In this document: piece by piece, positions 29,442 to 38,428 of the stretch | Position numbering within the stretch: the stretch's first letter is position 1 | Layout: each line of letters begins with the position of its first letter | Assembly: GCA_937974195.1 (NCBI GenBank) | Contig: CALJIC010000288.1 | Span: forward strand, 4,748-68,747 | From: an uncultured Roseiflexaceae bacterium | Lineage (GTDB): Bacteria; Chloroflexota; Chloroflexia; Chloroflexales; Roseiflexaceae | Direction of reading: 5' to 3' | Length of the DNA: 64,000 nucleotides | Notes under the pieces: generated by a model | Told to the model about the DNA's origin: nothing | Databases searched by the model: none | Seen by the model: only the letters and a program-made list of their open reading frames with translations | Program-made: the position numbers and the translations under genes

Positions 29442-30785
29442 ATGTCTATCCCGACGCGTGCCATCCTGCGCGGCTCGCTCTCCGCGCTCCTCCTCGTCAT
29501 CGGCTTCGTCGCCGGCTGGGTCGGCAACGCCCTCTACGGCGACCGGTTCCCGATCGCGAGCCTGGTGCCGGCGCTGGGGCCGGGGCTGGTGGCCAACCAG
29601 GGCACGCCGCCCGAGCTTCGGCAGCGCTTCAGCGTCTTCTGGGAGGTCTGGAACCTCGTCGAGAGCCAGCACTACCAGCGGCGCACGCTCGACCGCCAGC
29701 GGATGATCTGGGGCGCGATCCGCGGCATGCTCGCCACCCTGAACGACCAGTACACCGTCTACCAGGAGCCCGAGCTGGCCGCGCAGACCAACGAGCACAT
29801 GCAGGGGCGCCAGGGCGGCATCGGCACCTACCTGCGCATCACCGACGGGCGCGCGTACCTCTGGAAGCCGTTCAAGAACGGCCCGGCCGTCGCCGCCGGG
29901 CTGGCGCAGGACGACGAGATCCTCGCGGTGGACGGGCAGGAGATCGGGCCGCTGATCGCCGGGCTGGACACCAACGAGGCGGCGGTCAAGGTCGCCGCGA
30001 TGATCCGCGGCCAGCCGGGCACCGAGGTGACCCTGCGCATCCGGCGCGCCGCCACCGGGGAGGTGATCGAGCTGACGATCACCCGCGCCGATGTGGTGGT
30101 GCCGAGCGTCGAGAGCCGCATGTTCCCCCAGGGCATCGCGTACATCCGCATCAGCGAGTTCAAGGTCAACACCACCCGCGAGTTCGACGACGCGCTGCGC
30201 GAGCTGCTGCCGCAGAACCCGAAGGGCATGATCCTCGACCTGCGCAACAACCCCGGCGGCTTCCTCCAGAACGCGCAGGAGGTGCTCGGGCGGCTCTACG
30301 AGGGCACGGCGCTCTTCGAGGAGAACGGCGAGGGCACCCTCACCGAGCTGCGCACGATCAGCGGGGACCGCAGCCTGCGCGCCTTCGACCTGCCGCTGGT
30401 CGTCCTCGTCAACGGCGGGTCCGCCAGCGCGAGCGAGATCGTCGCCGGCGCGCTGCGCGACTCGCGCGACGATGTGTTCCTGCTCGGCGAGAAGACCTTC
30501 GGCAAGGGCTCGGTGCAGAACATCTACACCTTGAGCGACGGCGGCAGCGCCCGCATCACCTTCGCCCACTGGCTCACGCCCTCCAAGGAGCAGATCCATC
30601 AGGTCGGCATCGTGCCGCAGTACGTCGTGCCCTACGCCGAGGATAAGGACACCCCGGCGCCGTGTGTCGCCGACCGCCAGCCGGCGCCCGGCAGCACCTC
30701 CTGCCCCGACAACCAGCTCTACTACGCCATCCAGCTGCTGCTCACCGGCACCCCGCCGCCGGCCACCCCGGCAGCGGCGCGGTGA
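29442..30785 (+). CDS. S41-family C-terminal processing peptidase
   Basis: A 447-residue protease with an N-terminal transmembrane segment (about 9-32), a PDZ domain (about 120-215) and the S41 catalytic domain. Predicted Ser-Lys dyad: Ser329 in 'NGGSASASEIVAGAL' and Lys355 in 'EKTFGKGSVQ'. The active site would face outside the membrane and trim C-termini of exported proteins. Four Cys residues near the C-terminus could form disulfides. It is a single gene, separated from rsmE by 177 bases. Confidence 0.92.
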   Translation: MSIPTRAILRGSLSALLLVIGFVAGWVGNALYGDRFPIASLVPALGPGLVANQGTPPELRQRFSVFWEVWNLVESQHYQRRTLDRQRMIWGAIRGMLATLNDQYTVYQEPELAAQTNEHMQGRQGGIGTYLRITDGRAYLWKPFKNGPAVAAGLAQDDEILAVDGQEIGPLIAGLDTNEAAVKVAAMIRGQPGTEVTLRIRRAATGEVIELTITRADVVVPSVESRMFPQGIAYIRISEFKVNTTREFDDALRELLPQNPKGMILDLRNNPGGFLQNAQEVLGRLYEGTALFEENGEGTLTELRTISGDRSLRAFDLPLVVLVNGGSASASEIVAGALRDSRDDVFLLGEKTFGKGSVQNIYTLSDGGSARITFAHWLTPSKEQIHQVGIVPQYVVPYAEDKDTPAPCVADRQPAPGSTSCPDNQLYYAIQLLLTGTPPPATPAAAR

Positions 30786-30950
30786 CACGCCGCCATCCCC
30801 ACAGGCGAAATCCGCCGCCTCTGCGCCCCAGGAGCTCGCCGCGGGCCGCCGGAGCCCGCTGCCCATCAACTGATTTGCCGTCTCTACGCGGTCGGGACGC
30901 CGTCGCCGGCGCGCCGCGCCTGCCGCGGCCTGATTCTTCAGCCGGGGCAG

Positions 30951-30979
30951 TTGCCAAATTGTGACCCTTCACATACAAT
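30951..30979 (+). promoter_or_regulatory. Promoter of the sugar ABC operon
   Basis: TTGCCA (30951-30956), 17-base spacer, TACAAT (30974-30979). It lies in a 333-base gap that otherwise holds only GC-rich sequence and the leader hairpin at 31009-31039. Confidence 0.68.
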
Positions 30980-31008
30980 GGGCGTGTTCATCGTTTTCCC
31001 ACAGGCAC

Positions 31009-31039
31009 GTGGCGCTCTCACTGGCGTCTGCAGCGCCAC
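31009..31039 (+). other. Leader hairpin of the sugar ABC operon
   Basis: GTGGCGCT (31009-31016) pairs perfectly with AGCGCCAC (31032-31039) about 30 bases after the predicted transcript start. It could be an operator or a leader structure; I see no known motif. Confidence 0.4.
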
Positions 31040-31118
31040 ACCATTACAGGAGGTGGCCCGCTCGACACATGGCTGAGCACCTCATGACGAAGCTGTCTCC
31101 TAGAAAGGCAGGGTACTA

Positions 31119-32507
31119 ATGTCAGCACTGAATCGCTGGACAAAGATGCTCGGTCTCATGGCGGCGCTGGCCCTTGTGCTCGCCGCCTGTGGGCAGGGTG
31201 GCACCACCGCCCAGCCTACCGCCGCTCCGGCCGCCGAGCAGCCCACCGCTGCCCCGGCCGCCGAGGAGCCCGCCGCCCCGGCCGCTGAGGAGCCCACCGC
31301 TGCCCCGGCCGCCGAGGAGCCCGCCGCGACGGACGGCGGCGGCAAGCTCGAGATCTTCAGCTGGTGGACCAACGGCGGCGAGGCCACCGGCCTCGAGAAG
31401 ATGTACGAGCTCTACCGCGCGCAGAACCCCGGCGTCGAGATCATCAACGCCACCGTCGCTGGCGGCGCCGGCACCAACGCCAAGACGGTGCTCAAGACCC
31501 GGCTGCAGGGCGGCCAGCCGCCGGACAGCTGGCAGGTCCACGCCGGCAAGGAGCTGACCTCCTACGTCGACGCCGGCCAGATGGAGCCGCTGACCGCTTT
31601 CTTCCAGGAGCAGGGCTTCGACAAGGTGATGCCGCCGCTGCTGCTCGAGCAGATCACCTACAAGGGTGAGATCTGGTCGGTGCCGGTCAACATCCACCGC
31701 TCCAACGTCCTCTGGTACAACATCAAGATCTTCGAGGACAACGGCCTGACGCCGCCGAAGACGCTGGACGAGTTCTTCAGCGTCGCCGAGGCCCTCCAGG
31801 GCCAGGGCATCATCCCGCTGGCGGTGGGCGGCAAGGACAAGTTCGAGACGCCGCACCTGTTCGAGAGCGTGCTGCTGGCCACCTTCGGCCCTGAGGACTA
31901 CGCCGCGCTCTTCCAGGAGGGCGCCGACTGGAGCGACCCGCGCGTGCAGCAGGCGGCGGAGACCGCGGCGCGCATGCTCGAGTACTCCAACAGCGACCGC
32001 TCGGCGCTGGGCTGGGCAGACGCGATGCAGCTCGTGCTGGACGGCAAGGCTGCGATGACGATCATGGGCGACTGGGCGCACGGCTACGCGCTCAGCAAGG
32101 GCCTCAAGCCGAACGTGGACTACGGCTACGCGCCGGCGCCCGGCACCGAGGGCGTGTTCATGTGGCTGAGCGACAGCTTCGGCCTGGCCAAGGGCGCCCC
32201 CAACCCCGAGCAGGCGCGCGCCTGGCTGGCGCTGTGCGGCTCGAAGGAGGGCCAGGACGCCTTCAACCCGGCGAAGGGCTCGATCCCGGCCCGCACTGAT
32301 GCCGACCGGAGCCTGTACGACGAGTACCTGCAGTACTCGATCGACGCCTTCGCCAGCGAGACCCTGGCTCCCTCGATCGTCCACGGCGCCGCTGCGCCTG
32401 AGGCCTACATGACCTCCTACGGCAACGCCCTGAACGTCTTCGCCGCCGACCTCGACGTGGAGACGCTCGTCCAGGCGCTGCAGGACGCGACGAGCGACCT
32501 GCAGTAG
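31119..32507 (+). CDS. Sugar ABC transporter substrate-binding lipoprotein
   Basis: A 462-residue family-1 solute-binding lipoprotein. The lipobox is 'LAAC' (Cys24), followed by a linker of repeated 'PTAAPAAEEP' units. The binding domain begins 'KLEIFSWWTNGGEATGLEK' and carries 'VAGGAGTNAKTVLKTRL' and 'SWQVHAGKEL', close to the glucose/galactose-binding proteins of Thermus and relatives, so hexose is the likely ligand. It would be held on the outer face of the membrane and deliver sugar to the two permeases encoded next. Confidence 0.92.
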   Translation: MSALNRWTKMLGLMAALALVLAACGQGGTTAQPTAAPAAEQPTAAPAAEEPAAPAAEEPTAAPAAEEPAATDGGGKLEIFSWWTNGGEATGLEKMYELYRAQNPGVEIINATVAGGAGTNAKTVLKTRLQGGQPPDSWQVHAGKELTSYVDAGQMEPLTAFFQEQGFDKVMPPLLLEQITYKGEIWSVPVNIHRSNVLWYNIKIFEDNGLTPPKTLDEFFSVAEALQGQGIIPLAVGGKDKFETPHLFESVLLATFGPEDYAALFQEGADWSDPRVQQAAETAARMLEYSNSDRSALGWADAMQLVLDGKAAMTIMGDWAHGYALSKGLKPNVDYGYAPAPGTEGVFMWLSDSFGLAKGAPNPEQARAWLALCGSKEGQDAFNPAKGSIPARTDADRSLYDEYLQYSIDAFASETLAPSIVHGAAAPEAYMTSYGNALNVFAADLDVETLVQALQDATSDLQ

Positions 32508-32523
32508 GACGCAAGCATGGTTT

Positions 32524-32562
32524 ACGGGTTACACAGCGCGTGTCCCGCGCTGTGTAACCCGT
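32524..32562 (+). other. Perfect 17-bp hairpin between binding protein and permeases
   Basis: ACGGGTTACACAGCGCG and CGCGCTGTGTAACCCGT pair without mismatch around a 5-base loop, 17 bases past the binding-protein stop. There is no T-run. In other binding-protein operons such a hairpin protects the upstream mRNA and lowers permease expression; the same role is likely here. Confidence 0.75.
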
Positions 32563-32580
32563 AGCCAGTAGGCGCCAGCT

Positions 32581-33579
32581 ATGCAACAGGCAAAACCCCA
32601 GGCCATCGGCGCCAGGACAGCCCGCCGGGCCCGCTGGCTCAACCGCGACCGCATCGCAGCCCTGTTGATGATCGCTCCGTCGGTAATCGCTGTGGCGATC
32701 TTCGTCTACGGCTTCATCGGCTGGACGGCATTCATCTCCCTTACGAACTGGGAGGGCCTGCGCGCTAACCTCACCTTCGTCGGGCTCGAGAACTACGCGA
32801 CGATCTTCAACACCGGCCGGTTCCAGACGAACATCCGCAACCTGGTGGTGTTCACCACCCTGTTCCTCGCCATCTGCCTGGTGATCGGCCTGTTGCTCGC
32901 GGTGCTGGTCGACTCGCGCATCCGCGCCGAGTCGCTCTTCCGCTCGATCTACATCTTCCCGATGGCGCTCTCGTTCATCGTCACCGGCGTCGTCTGGCAG
33001 TGGATCTTCGCGCCCGGCAACTGGCCGAATGACCCGACCGGCATCAACCTGCTCTTCAAGCAGATGGGCCTCGACTTCCTGCAGGGCGCCTGGACCACCG
33101 ACACCAGCGTGGTGCCCGGCTGGCGCCCCGAGGGCCTCAAGACGCGCATCGGCATCCCCATGGCGATGATCCCGGTGATCATCGCGGCCGTCTGGCAGAT
33201 GTCCGGCTTCGTCATGGCGATGTACCTGGCCGGCCTGCGCGGCATCCCGGACGAGATCAAAGAGGCCGCCCGGGTGGACGGTGCGAGCGAGTGGCAGGTC
33301 TTCCGCCGCGTCACGCTGCCGCTGCTTCAGCCGGTCACGCTCAGCGCGGTGATCGTGCTCGGCCACATCTCGCTCAAGATCTTCGACCTGATAGTAACCA
33401 TGACCGGCGGGGCGCCTGGCAACAACACCGAGGTGCCGGGCCTGTACATGTACGAGATCACCTTCAAGGCCAACAAGTTCTCCGAGGGCGCGGCGGTGGC
33501 GATCGTCATGCTGGTGGTTGTAGCAGCGCTGGTCATCCCCTACCTGAACTACAACCGGCGCACGGAGGTGGAGCAGTGA
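32581..33579 (+). CDS. Sugar ABC transporter permease, MalF type
   Basis: A 332-residue inner-membrane permease with about six hydrophobic segments. The cytoplasmic EAA loop is 'EIKEAARVDGASEWQVFRRV', which contacts the ATPase. An extra loop with 'NPTGINLLFKQMG'-type sequence ('GINLLFKQMGLDF') lies between membrane segments, as in glucose-type permeases. Its stop overlaps the next gene by 4 bases. No ATPase gene is present, so a shared MsmX-like ATPase elsewhere is expected. Confidence 0.92.
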   Translation: MQQAKPQAIGARTARRARWLNRDRIAALLMIAPSVIAVAIFVYGFIGWTAFISLTNWEGLRANLTFVGLENYATIFNTGRFQTNIRNLVVFTTLFLAICLVIGLLLAVLVDSRIRAESLFRSIYIFPMALSFIVTGVVWQWIFAPGNWPNDPTGINLLFKQMGLDFLQGAWTTDTSVVPGWRPEGLKTRIGIPMAMIPVIIAAVWQMSGFVMAMYLAGLRGIPDEIKEAARVDGASEWQVFRRVTLPLLQPVTLSAVIVLGHISLKIFDLIVTMTGGAPGNNTEVPGLYMYEITFKANKFSEGAAVAIVMLVVVAALVIPYLNYNRRTEVEQ

Positions 33580-34454
33580 GCGTCGTCACATCCCCCGCGT
33601 CGGCCCGGCCGCGGCTGCGCGTGCGCTGGTCGCGCGTGCTGATCTACGCCGTGATGCTGGCGTTCGCCGCCTTCTACCTGCTGCCGGTGTACCTTCTGCT
33701 GATCACCAGCTTCAAGAGCTTCGAGGAGGTCAGCCTCAGCCGCATGTGGGATCTGCCGCGCAGCCTGTCGTTCGAGAGCTTCGGGCGCGCCTGGAACGGC
33801 GGCGAGGGCGTGATCGGCATGCGGGGCAGCTTCCTCAACTCGGTGCGCATGGTCATCCCGGCCACCGTGATCTCGTGCATGCTCGGCTCGCTGAACGGCT
33901 ACGTGCTCTCCAAGTGGCGCTTCCCCGGCTCGGAGACGCTGTTCACGCTGATCCTGTTCGGGATGTTCATCCCGTACCAGAGCGTGCTGGTGCCGCTGGT
34001 CGAGGTGCTGCGCGAGATCGGGCTGTACGCCTCGATCCCCGGCCTGGTGCTGGTGCATGTGGTCTACGGCATCCCGATCACGACGCTGATCTTCCGCAAC
34101 TACTACGCCGGCATCCCCACCGAGCTGCTCGAGGCGGGCAAGATCGACGGCGCGGACTTCTTCGGGATCTACCGCCACATCATGCTCCCGATCTCGGCGC
34201 CCGGCTTCGTCGTCGTGGCGATCTGGCAGTTCACGTCGATCTGGAACGAGTTCCTGTTCGGGCTGATCATCACGAACGACCCGCAGCTGCGCCCGGTCAC
34301 GGTTGCGCTCCAGAACCTCTCGGGCAGCCAGTTCACGCAGTGGAACGTCCAGATGGCGGGCGCGCTCCTCGTCGCGATGCCGACGCTGCTGGTCTACATC
34401 TTCCTCGGCAAGTACTTCCTGCGCGGGCTGCTGGCCGGCTCGCTCAAGGGGTAG
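33576..34454 (+). CDS. Sugar ABC transporter permease, MalG type
   Basis: A 292-residue partner permease. The GTG at 33576 overlaps the previous stop (GTGA) and has GGAGG about 8 bases upstream, indicating translational coupling. The EAA loop is 'ELLEAGKIDGADFFGIYRHI' and the C-terminal 'FLGKYFLRGLLAGSLKG' is the family ending. It forms the pore with the MalF-type protein. Confidence 0.93.
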   Translation: MSVVTSPASARPRLRVRWSRVLIYAVMLAFAAFYLLPVYLLLITSFKSFEEVSLSRMWDLPRSLSFESFGRAWNGGEGVIGMRGSFLNSVRMVIPATVISCMLGSLNGYVLSKWRFPGSETLFTLILFGMFIPYQSVLVPLVEVLREIGLYASIPGLVLVHVVYGIPITTLIFRNYYAGIPTELLEAGKIDGADFFGIYRHIMLPISAPGFVVVAIWQFTSIWNEFLFGLIITNDPQLRPVTVALQNLSGSQFTQWNVQMAGALLVAMPTLLVYIFLGKYFLRGLLAGSLKG

Positions 34455-34469
34455 GGGCGGCGCCGGGCG

Positions 34470-36068
34470 TCAGGGCAGCGCGAAGATCACGTACTCCCCA
34501 GCCTCGATCTGCCGCGCCCGCGCCTCCAGGTAGGCCCGCACCTCCGGCGCGGCCAGATCGTCGCCACGGGCGGGGAGCACGACGTAGCGCACGGGGTTGC
34601 GCTCCACGTAGCGCGCGAAGTTACCGGCGTCCCCCATGATGTTCTGCTGGAAGACCGGGTCGGCCTCGAACCAGGTGGCCGGCTGGCGCGCGTACAGGAT
34701 CGCCGGCCAGTACTGCTCGGTCAGCACGTAGCCGCGCGGCTCGGCCCGCAGCGCCTCCCACACCGGCGCGTAGCTGCGCAGCTTCGCGCCCTCCGCGACG
34801 TAGTAGCCGATCACGACCAGGTTGATGAGGGCGAAGAGCACGATCAGGTAGAAGCCGACGCGCCGGCGCCACACTTCGCCCAGGCGTGGGAAGCCGGCGG
34901 CGAAGAGGATCGCCAGCGCCGGCAGCGCCGGGATGATCACCCGCGGGCTGTTGCCCGCCCCCGGCGTGGCGGCGTACACCAGAAGCACCAGCAGCCCCAG
35001 CGCCAGCCAGGCGCAGAGCGCCACCGCCGCGCGCCGGCTCTCGGCGCCCGCCCACAGCGCCCGCGCCCCCAGCCACACACACCACCCGATCGCCGCCAGC
35101 GTGATCAGCGCGCCGTACCAGGGGATGTAGAACAGCAGCTCGAGCATCTGCGGCGCGATCAGCCCGAACAGCTCCGCCGACAAGCCGCGGGTCGGGCCGC
35201 CGGCGCCGCCCTGCAGGTGGTGCACCCAGACCCACGGGGCGACGAGCAGCGCCGGGCCAGCCAGCGCCGCGAGCTGGTGCCGCCAGCCCGCTGAGGCGCG
35301 CGCCGCGGAGACGATCCGCCGCAGCGCCCGCGGGCGCCGGGCCGCGCCCTCCGCCGGACCCGATGCGGCCCGCAGGAAGTCGTACGCCGCGCAGACCCCG
35401 ACCGTCCCGAAGTACAGCAGCAGGATGTCCATCTTCGCGTGCGCCGCGAGGCCGCCCAGCAGGACCGTCGCCGCCGTGCGCCCGCGCAGGTAGGCCAGCA
35501 GCGCCGCCGTCAGGGCCAGCGTCGAGAGCACCTCGGTGTAGGAGATCACCGCGTGCTCGCGGTAGAGCGGGAAGCAGGCCAGGAACGCGGCGGCAAGCAG
35601 CGCCGGGCGCGCCCCTATCAGATCGCGGGCCAGCGCGTAGGTCAGCAGCACCGCCCCGCCGCCGGCTAGCGGCACCACCAGCTGCAGCAGCGTGTACGAG
35701 TGGGTGAGCAGCCACACCAGCGCGAACAGCGCCGGCGCGAGCGGCCCCCACCAGGTGTGCAGGCCGCTCTGGCCGCCCAGGTACAGCCGGCGCGGCGCCA
35801 GAGTCTCCGGATCGGGCGGGAAGCCCTTGATCCGCTCGTAGGTGTCGGGCTCGCCGAGCAGAAAGCCAGGCTGCTCCGCCGTCAGCACGCCCCAGTGCAG
35901 GTTGCGCGGCGAGTCGCCGTACTGCGCCCCGCTCAGCAGCTGCGTGAGCACGAACTGCCCGGCCAGCAGCGCCAGCAGGAAGATATGCGAGCGCGTGAGC
36001 GCGAGCGCCCGCAGCGGCCAGCGCCTCGCCTGTGGCATCTCCAGCACATCCGGGGGAACAGGTGACAC
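34470..36068 (-). CDS. Glycosyltransferase family 39-like membrane protein
   Basis: A 532-residue polytopic protein resembling dolichyl-phosphate-mannose-type (GT39/ArnT) glycosyltransferases: an early loop with acidic residues ('LLGEPDTYERIKGFPPDPE'), many hydrophobic segments, then a C-terminal soluble part of about 100 residues. Such enzymes use polyprenyl-phosphate sugars on the outer face of the membrane. The GTG at 36068 has GGAGA 8 bases upstream. The acceptor is unknown. It converges on the ABC permease with a 15-base gap. Confidence 0.75.
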   Translation of the reverse strand: MSPVPPDVLEMPQARRWPLRALALTRSHIFLLALLAGQFVLTQLLSGAQYGDSPRNLHWGVLTAEQPGFLLGEPDTYERIKGFPPDPETLAPRRLYLGGQSGLHTWWGPLAPALFALVWLLTHSYTLLQLVVPLAGGGAVLLTYALARDLIGARPALLAAAFLACFPLYREHAVISYTEVLSTLALTAALLAYLRGRTAATVLLGGLAAHAKMDILLLYFGTVGVCAAYDFLRAASGPAEGAARRPRALRRIVSAARASAGWRHQLAALAGPALLVAPWVWVHHLQGGAGGPTRGLSAELFGLIAPQMLELLFYIPWYGALITLAAIGWCVWLGARALWAGAESRRAAVALCAWLALGLLVLLVYAATPGAGNSPRVIIPALPALAILFAAGFPRLGEVWRRRVGFYLIVLFALINLVVIGYYVAEGAKLRSYAPVWEALRAEPRGYVLTEQYWPAILYARQPATWFEADPVFQQNIMGDAGNFARYVERNPVRYVVLPARGDDLAAPEVRAYLEARARQIEAGEYVIFALP

Positions 36069-36242
36069 TCAGAGATCTCCGCCAGCGAATCGGGCACGAA
36101 CACGCTCTGAATCATACCCACCCGCGCGGCGCGCTGTCTATAGCTCCATCGTGCGGGGTAGGTGTGGTACCATACCGTATCTCGAGAGCGCGAGCAACAG
36201 CCCTCCGGCGCCCGCTCTCGCGCTCCTCACCTGGCCAGAACT

Positions 36243-37721
36243 ATGGATCTCCCGGTCGTCATCGTCGGAGGCGGGTTAGGCGGCCTCTCCGCCGCCATCC
36301 ACCTCGCGGCCGCCGGCCGGCGCGTCACGCTCCTGGAGCAGAACGAGCGCGTCGGCGGCAAGCTCAACCTGATCGAGGCCGGCGGCTTCCGCTTCGACAC
36401 CGGCCCCTCGCTGCTGACAATGCCCTGGGTGCTGGGCGCGGTGCTCGAGCGCGCCGGCGCGCGCCTGGAGGACGAGCTGGAGCTCGTGCCGCTCGACCCG
36501 GCCTGCCGCTACCTCTGGCCGGACGGCACGCGCTTCGACGCCTGGCACACGCTGCCGCGGCTCCTCGCGGAGATCGAGCGCCTGGAGCCAGCCGACGTCG
36601 CCGGCTTCCTGCGCTTCATGGCCTACGGCCGGCGGATCTACGACGCGGCCGCCGAGCCGTTCCTGCTCACGCCGTTCACCGGCCTGCGCGACATGCTGCG
36701 GCCGCGGCTGCTCAGCGACTCGCTGGCGATCGACCCGCTGCGCACGGTGGACCATGCGGTGCGCGCGTTCTTCCGCAGCCCCTACCTGCGCCAGCTGTTC
36801 AACCGCTACGCCACCTACACCGGCTCCTCGCCCTACCGCGCCCCGGCCACCTTCAACATGATCCCTTATGTCGAGTTTTCGCAGGGCGCCTACCACGTGC
36901 GCGGCGGCATGTACCGGATCGCGGCCGCCCTCGAGCGGGCCGCGCGGCGCCTGGGGGTCGAGGTGCGCACCTGCGCGCCGGTCACGGAGATCGTCGTGCG
37001 GGACGGGCGCGTGCGCGGGGTGCGGCTGGCCGGCGGCGAGCTGCTCGGCGCCTCCGCGGTGATCGCGAACGCCGATCCGCGCTACGTCTACGGGCGCCTG
37101 GTGCCGGCGGCGCAGCGCGTGGCGAGGCGCCTGGAGCGGCTGGAGCTCTCCTACAGCGGCTTCGCGCTGATGCTCGGCGTAGACCGGGCCTACCCCGAGC
37201 TCGCGCACCACAACATCTTCTTCGCGCGCGACTACCGGCAGGAGTTCGCGGCGATCGTCGACAGGCGCGTGCCCTACCCCGACCCGACAATCTACGTCTG
37301 CGCGCCCTCGGTGACCGACGCCCAGCTCGCGCCGCCGGGGATGCTGAACCTGTTCGTGCTCGTCAACGCCCCGAGCAGCGGGCGCGTCAGCTGGGAGCGC
37401 GAGCGCCAGGCCTACCGCGACCTGATCGTGCGCAAGCTCGAGCGGATGGGGCTGCACGGCCTCGAGCGGCACATCGTCGTCGAGCACATACTGACGCCAG
37501 CGGACATCGAGGAGCGCTACAACGCCCCCGGCGGCGCGATCTACGGCCTGGCCTCAAACGGGCCGCTCACCGCGTTCCTGCGCCCGGCGCAGCGCGACCC
37601 GCACATCCGTGGGCTGTACTTCGCCGGCGGCGGAACCCACCCGGGCGGCGGCATCCCGCTGGTGCTGCTCTCCGGCCGCGCGGCCGCCCACCACGCGCTT
37701 GCGGACGACAGCCGGAAGTGA
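36243..37721 (+). CDS. CrtI-type carotenoid desaturase
   Basis: A 492-residue FAD-dependent oxidoreductase of the phytoene desaturase family. The FAD motif is at the N-terminus ('VVIVGGGLGGLSAAIHLA'), followed by 'FRFDTGPSLLTMPWVL'; the C-terminal signature is 'GLYFAGGGTHPGGGIPLVLL'. It acts on membrane-dissolved carotenoid precursors. No crtB or other carotenoid gene is adjacent, so the exact substrate (phytoene, 4,4'-diapophytoene or a hydroxylated carotenoid) cannot be told. No clear ribosome site precedes the ATG; a perfect 9-bp hairpin (GAGCGCGAG 36186-36194 with CTCGCGCTC 36217-36225) lies just upstream and may control translation. Confidence 0.85.
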   Translation: MDLPVVIVGGGLGGLSAAIHLAAAGRRVTLLEQNERVGGKLNLIEAGGFRFDTGPSLLTMPWVLGAVLERAGARLEDELELVPLDPACRYLWPDGTRFDAWHTLPRLLAEIERLEPADVAGFLRFMAYGRRIYDAAAEPFLLTPFTGLRDMLRPRLLSDSLAIDPLRTVDHAVRAFFRSPYLRQLFNRYATYTGSSPYRAPATFNMIPYVEFSQGAYHVRGGMYRIAAALERAARRLGVEVRTCAPVTEIVVRDGRVRGVRLAGGELLGASAVIANADPRYVYGRLVPAAQRVARRLERLELSYSGFALMLGVDRAYPELAHHNIFFARDYRQEFAAIVDRRVPYPDPTIYVCAPSVTDAQLAPPGMLNLFVLVNAPSSGRVSWERERQAYRDLIVRKLERMGLHGLERHIVVEHILTPADIEERYNAPGGAIYGLASNGPLTAFLRPAQRDPHIRGLYFAGGGTHPGGGIPLVLLSGRAAAHHALADDSRK

Positions 37722-37927
37722 ATTTCGCGGCGGCTTCGCTTCAGCCCCTAGGAAAGATTCTCGGAGAGCCTACAGCCCACTACAGACACGTTTCCGCCCA
37801 TCTGCACTACCGCGTAATACCTGCCAGATGAAGGACAGCCCGCGGCTGCGATACCCCATCGTAACAGGCTGCCCGCCTGAGCGCAGCAGCAACATGGTCG
37901 GAATATCGTTAAAAACCGATGAATAGC

Positions 37928-37956
37928 TTGACTCGGCAGGGGCGCAGTGCTATGAT
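37928..37956 (+). promoter_or_regulatory. Strong promoter with no downstream protein gene
   Basis: TTGACT (37928-37933), 17-base spacer, TATGAT (37951-37956), preceded by an AT-rich stretch (about 37899-37925). Transcription would start near 37963 and run into the gene-free block. Confidence 0.7.
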
Positions 37957-37962
37957 CCAGGT

Positions 37963-38398
37963 GAAGCCTCAGCAGACCAGTACGACGGACCAGCACCTAA
38001 ACAGCTAGATGATGACCTTGCGGTAGGCGAGCGGCGTACCCCAGTGTACGGGGGCGACCGTGAATCGGGGGAAATGGCAGTAGCGGTTACGGAGCCAGGG
38101 ATCCCGATGAGCAAGCGCCAGGCGGCTGATGAAGCGCCGGATGCTGTGCAAGCCGAAACAGGGTTCTCCCGGCAAAGCCCGAGCTGTGGCGTCAATGCGT
38201 AGTATACCCACAGCAGGTGCGATGCCTGAGCGTAAAAGCTGGCGAGCCGCAAGGCTGAGCTGCAGAGCGACGCCCAGGAGACCGAGGAGTAATCTGGCTG
38301 AAGGCGCAGGGAACCACGTACTGGTCGCTGGGGCTACACTGTGCCCACAGATCTGCGGAGAGACGGCGAGGGCTCGTGGCGTTGCCACGGGCCCTCGC
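37963..38398 (+). ncRNA. Candidate structured non-coding RNA, about 430 nt
   Basis: Bounded by the promoter at 37928-37956 and a strong hairpin at 38367-38397. Internal stems include GCTGTGG/CCACAGC (38183-38189 with 38208-38214) and a GNRA-capped hairpin AGCC-GCAA-GGCT (38245-38256). I checked by eye for RNase P RNA (GAGGAAAGTCC), tmRNA (Ala-tag and 3' end) and SRP RNA (GGAAGGAAGCAGCC) signatures and found none. A 42-codon frame at 38074-38202 has poor codon bias. The family is unknown. Confidence 0.35.
38367..38397 (+). terminator. Terminator-like hairpin ending the candidate RNA locus
   Basis: CGAGGGCTCGTGGC-GTT-GCCACGGGCCCTCG: a 14-bp stem with a single G-T wobble and a 3-base loop. No T-run follows on the plus strand. 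It also lies just past the stop of the minus-strand fabG-like gene and could end both transcripts. Confidence 0.55.
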
Positions 38399-38428
38399 AG
38401 CTTACAGCACCTCGCTGACACTCGCACA

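Larger units (their letters stand above)
37722..38428 (+). other. Gene-free block of about 700 bases
   Basis: The longest stretch without a supportable protein gene. It is visibly less GC-rich than its surroundings. Open frames on both strands lack the strong GC bias at the third codon position that real genes here show. It contains a good promoter (37928-37956), a stretch with several short stems, and an end hairpin (38367-38397): a candidate RNA gene. Confidence 0.55.

Noticed and set aside
38074..38202. 42-codon open frame inside the orphan locus
   Set aside because: The ribosome site is too close to the ATG and third-position GC is much lower than in real genes here.
37963..38398. RNase P RNA, tmRNA or SRP RNA at the orphan locus
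   Set aside because: The diagnostic conserved segments of each were looked for by eye and are absent.
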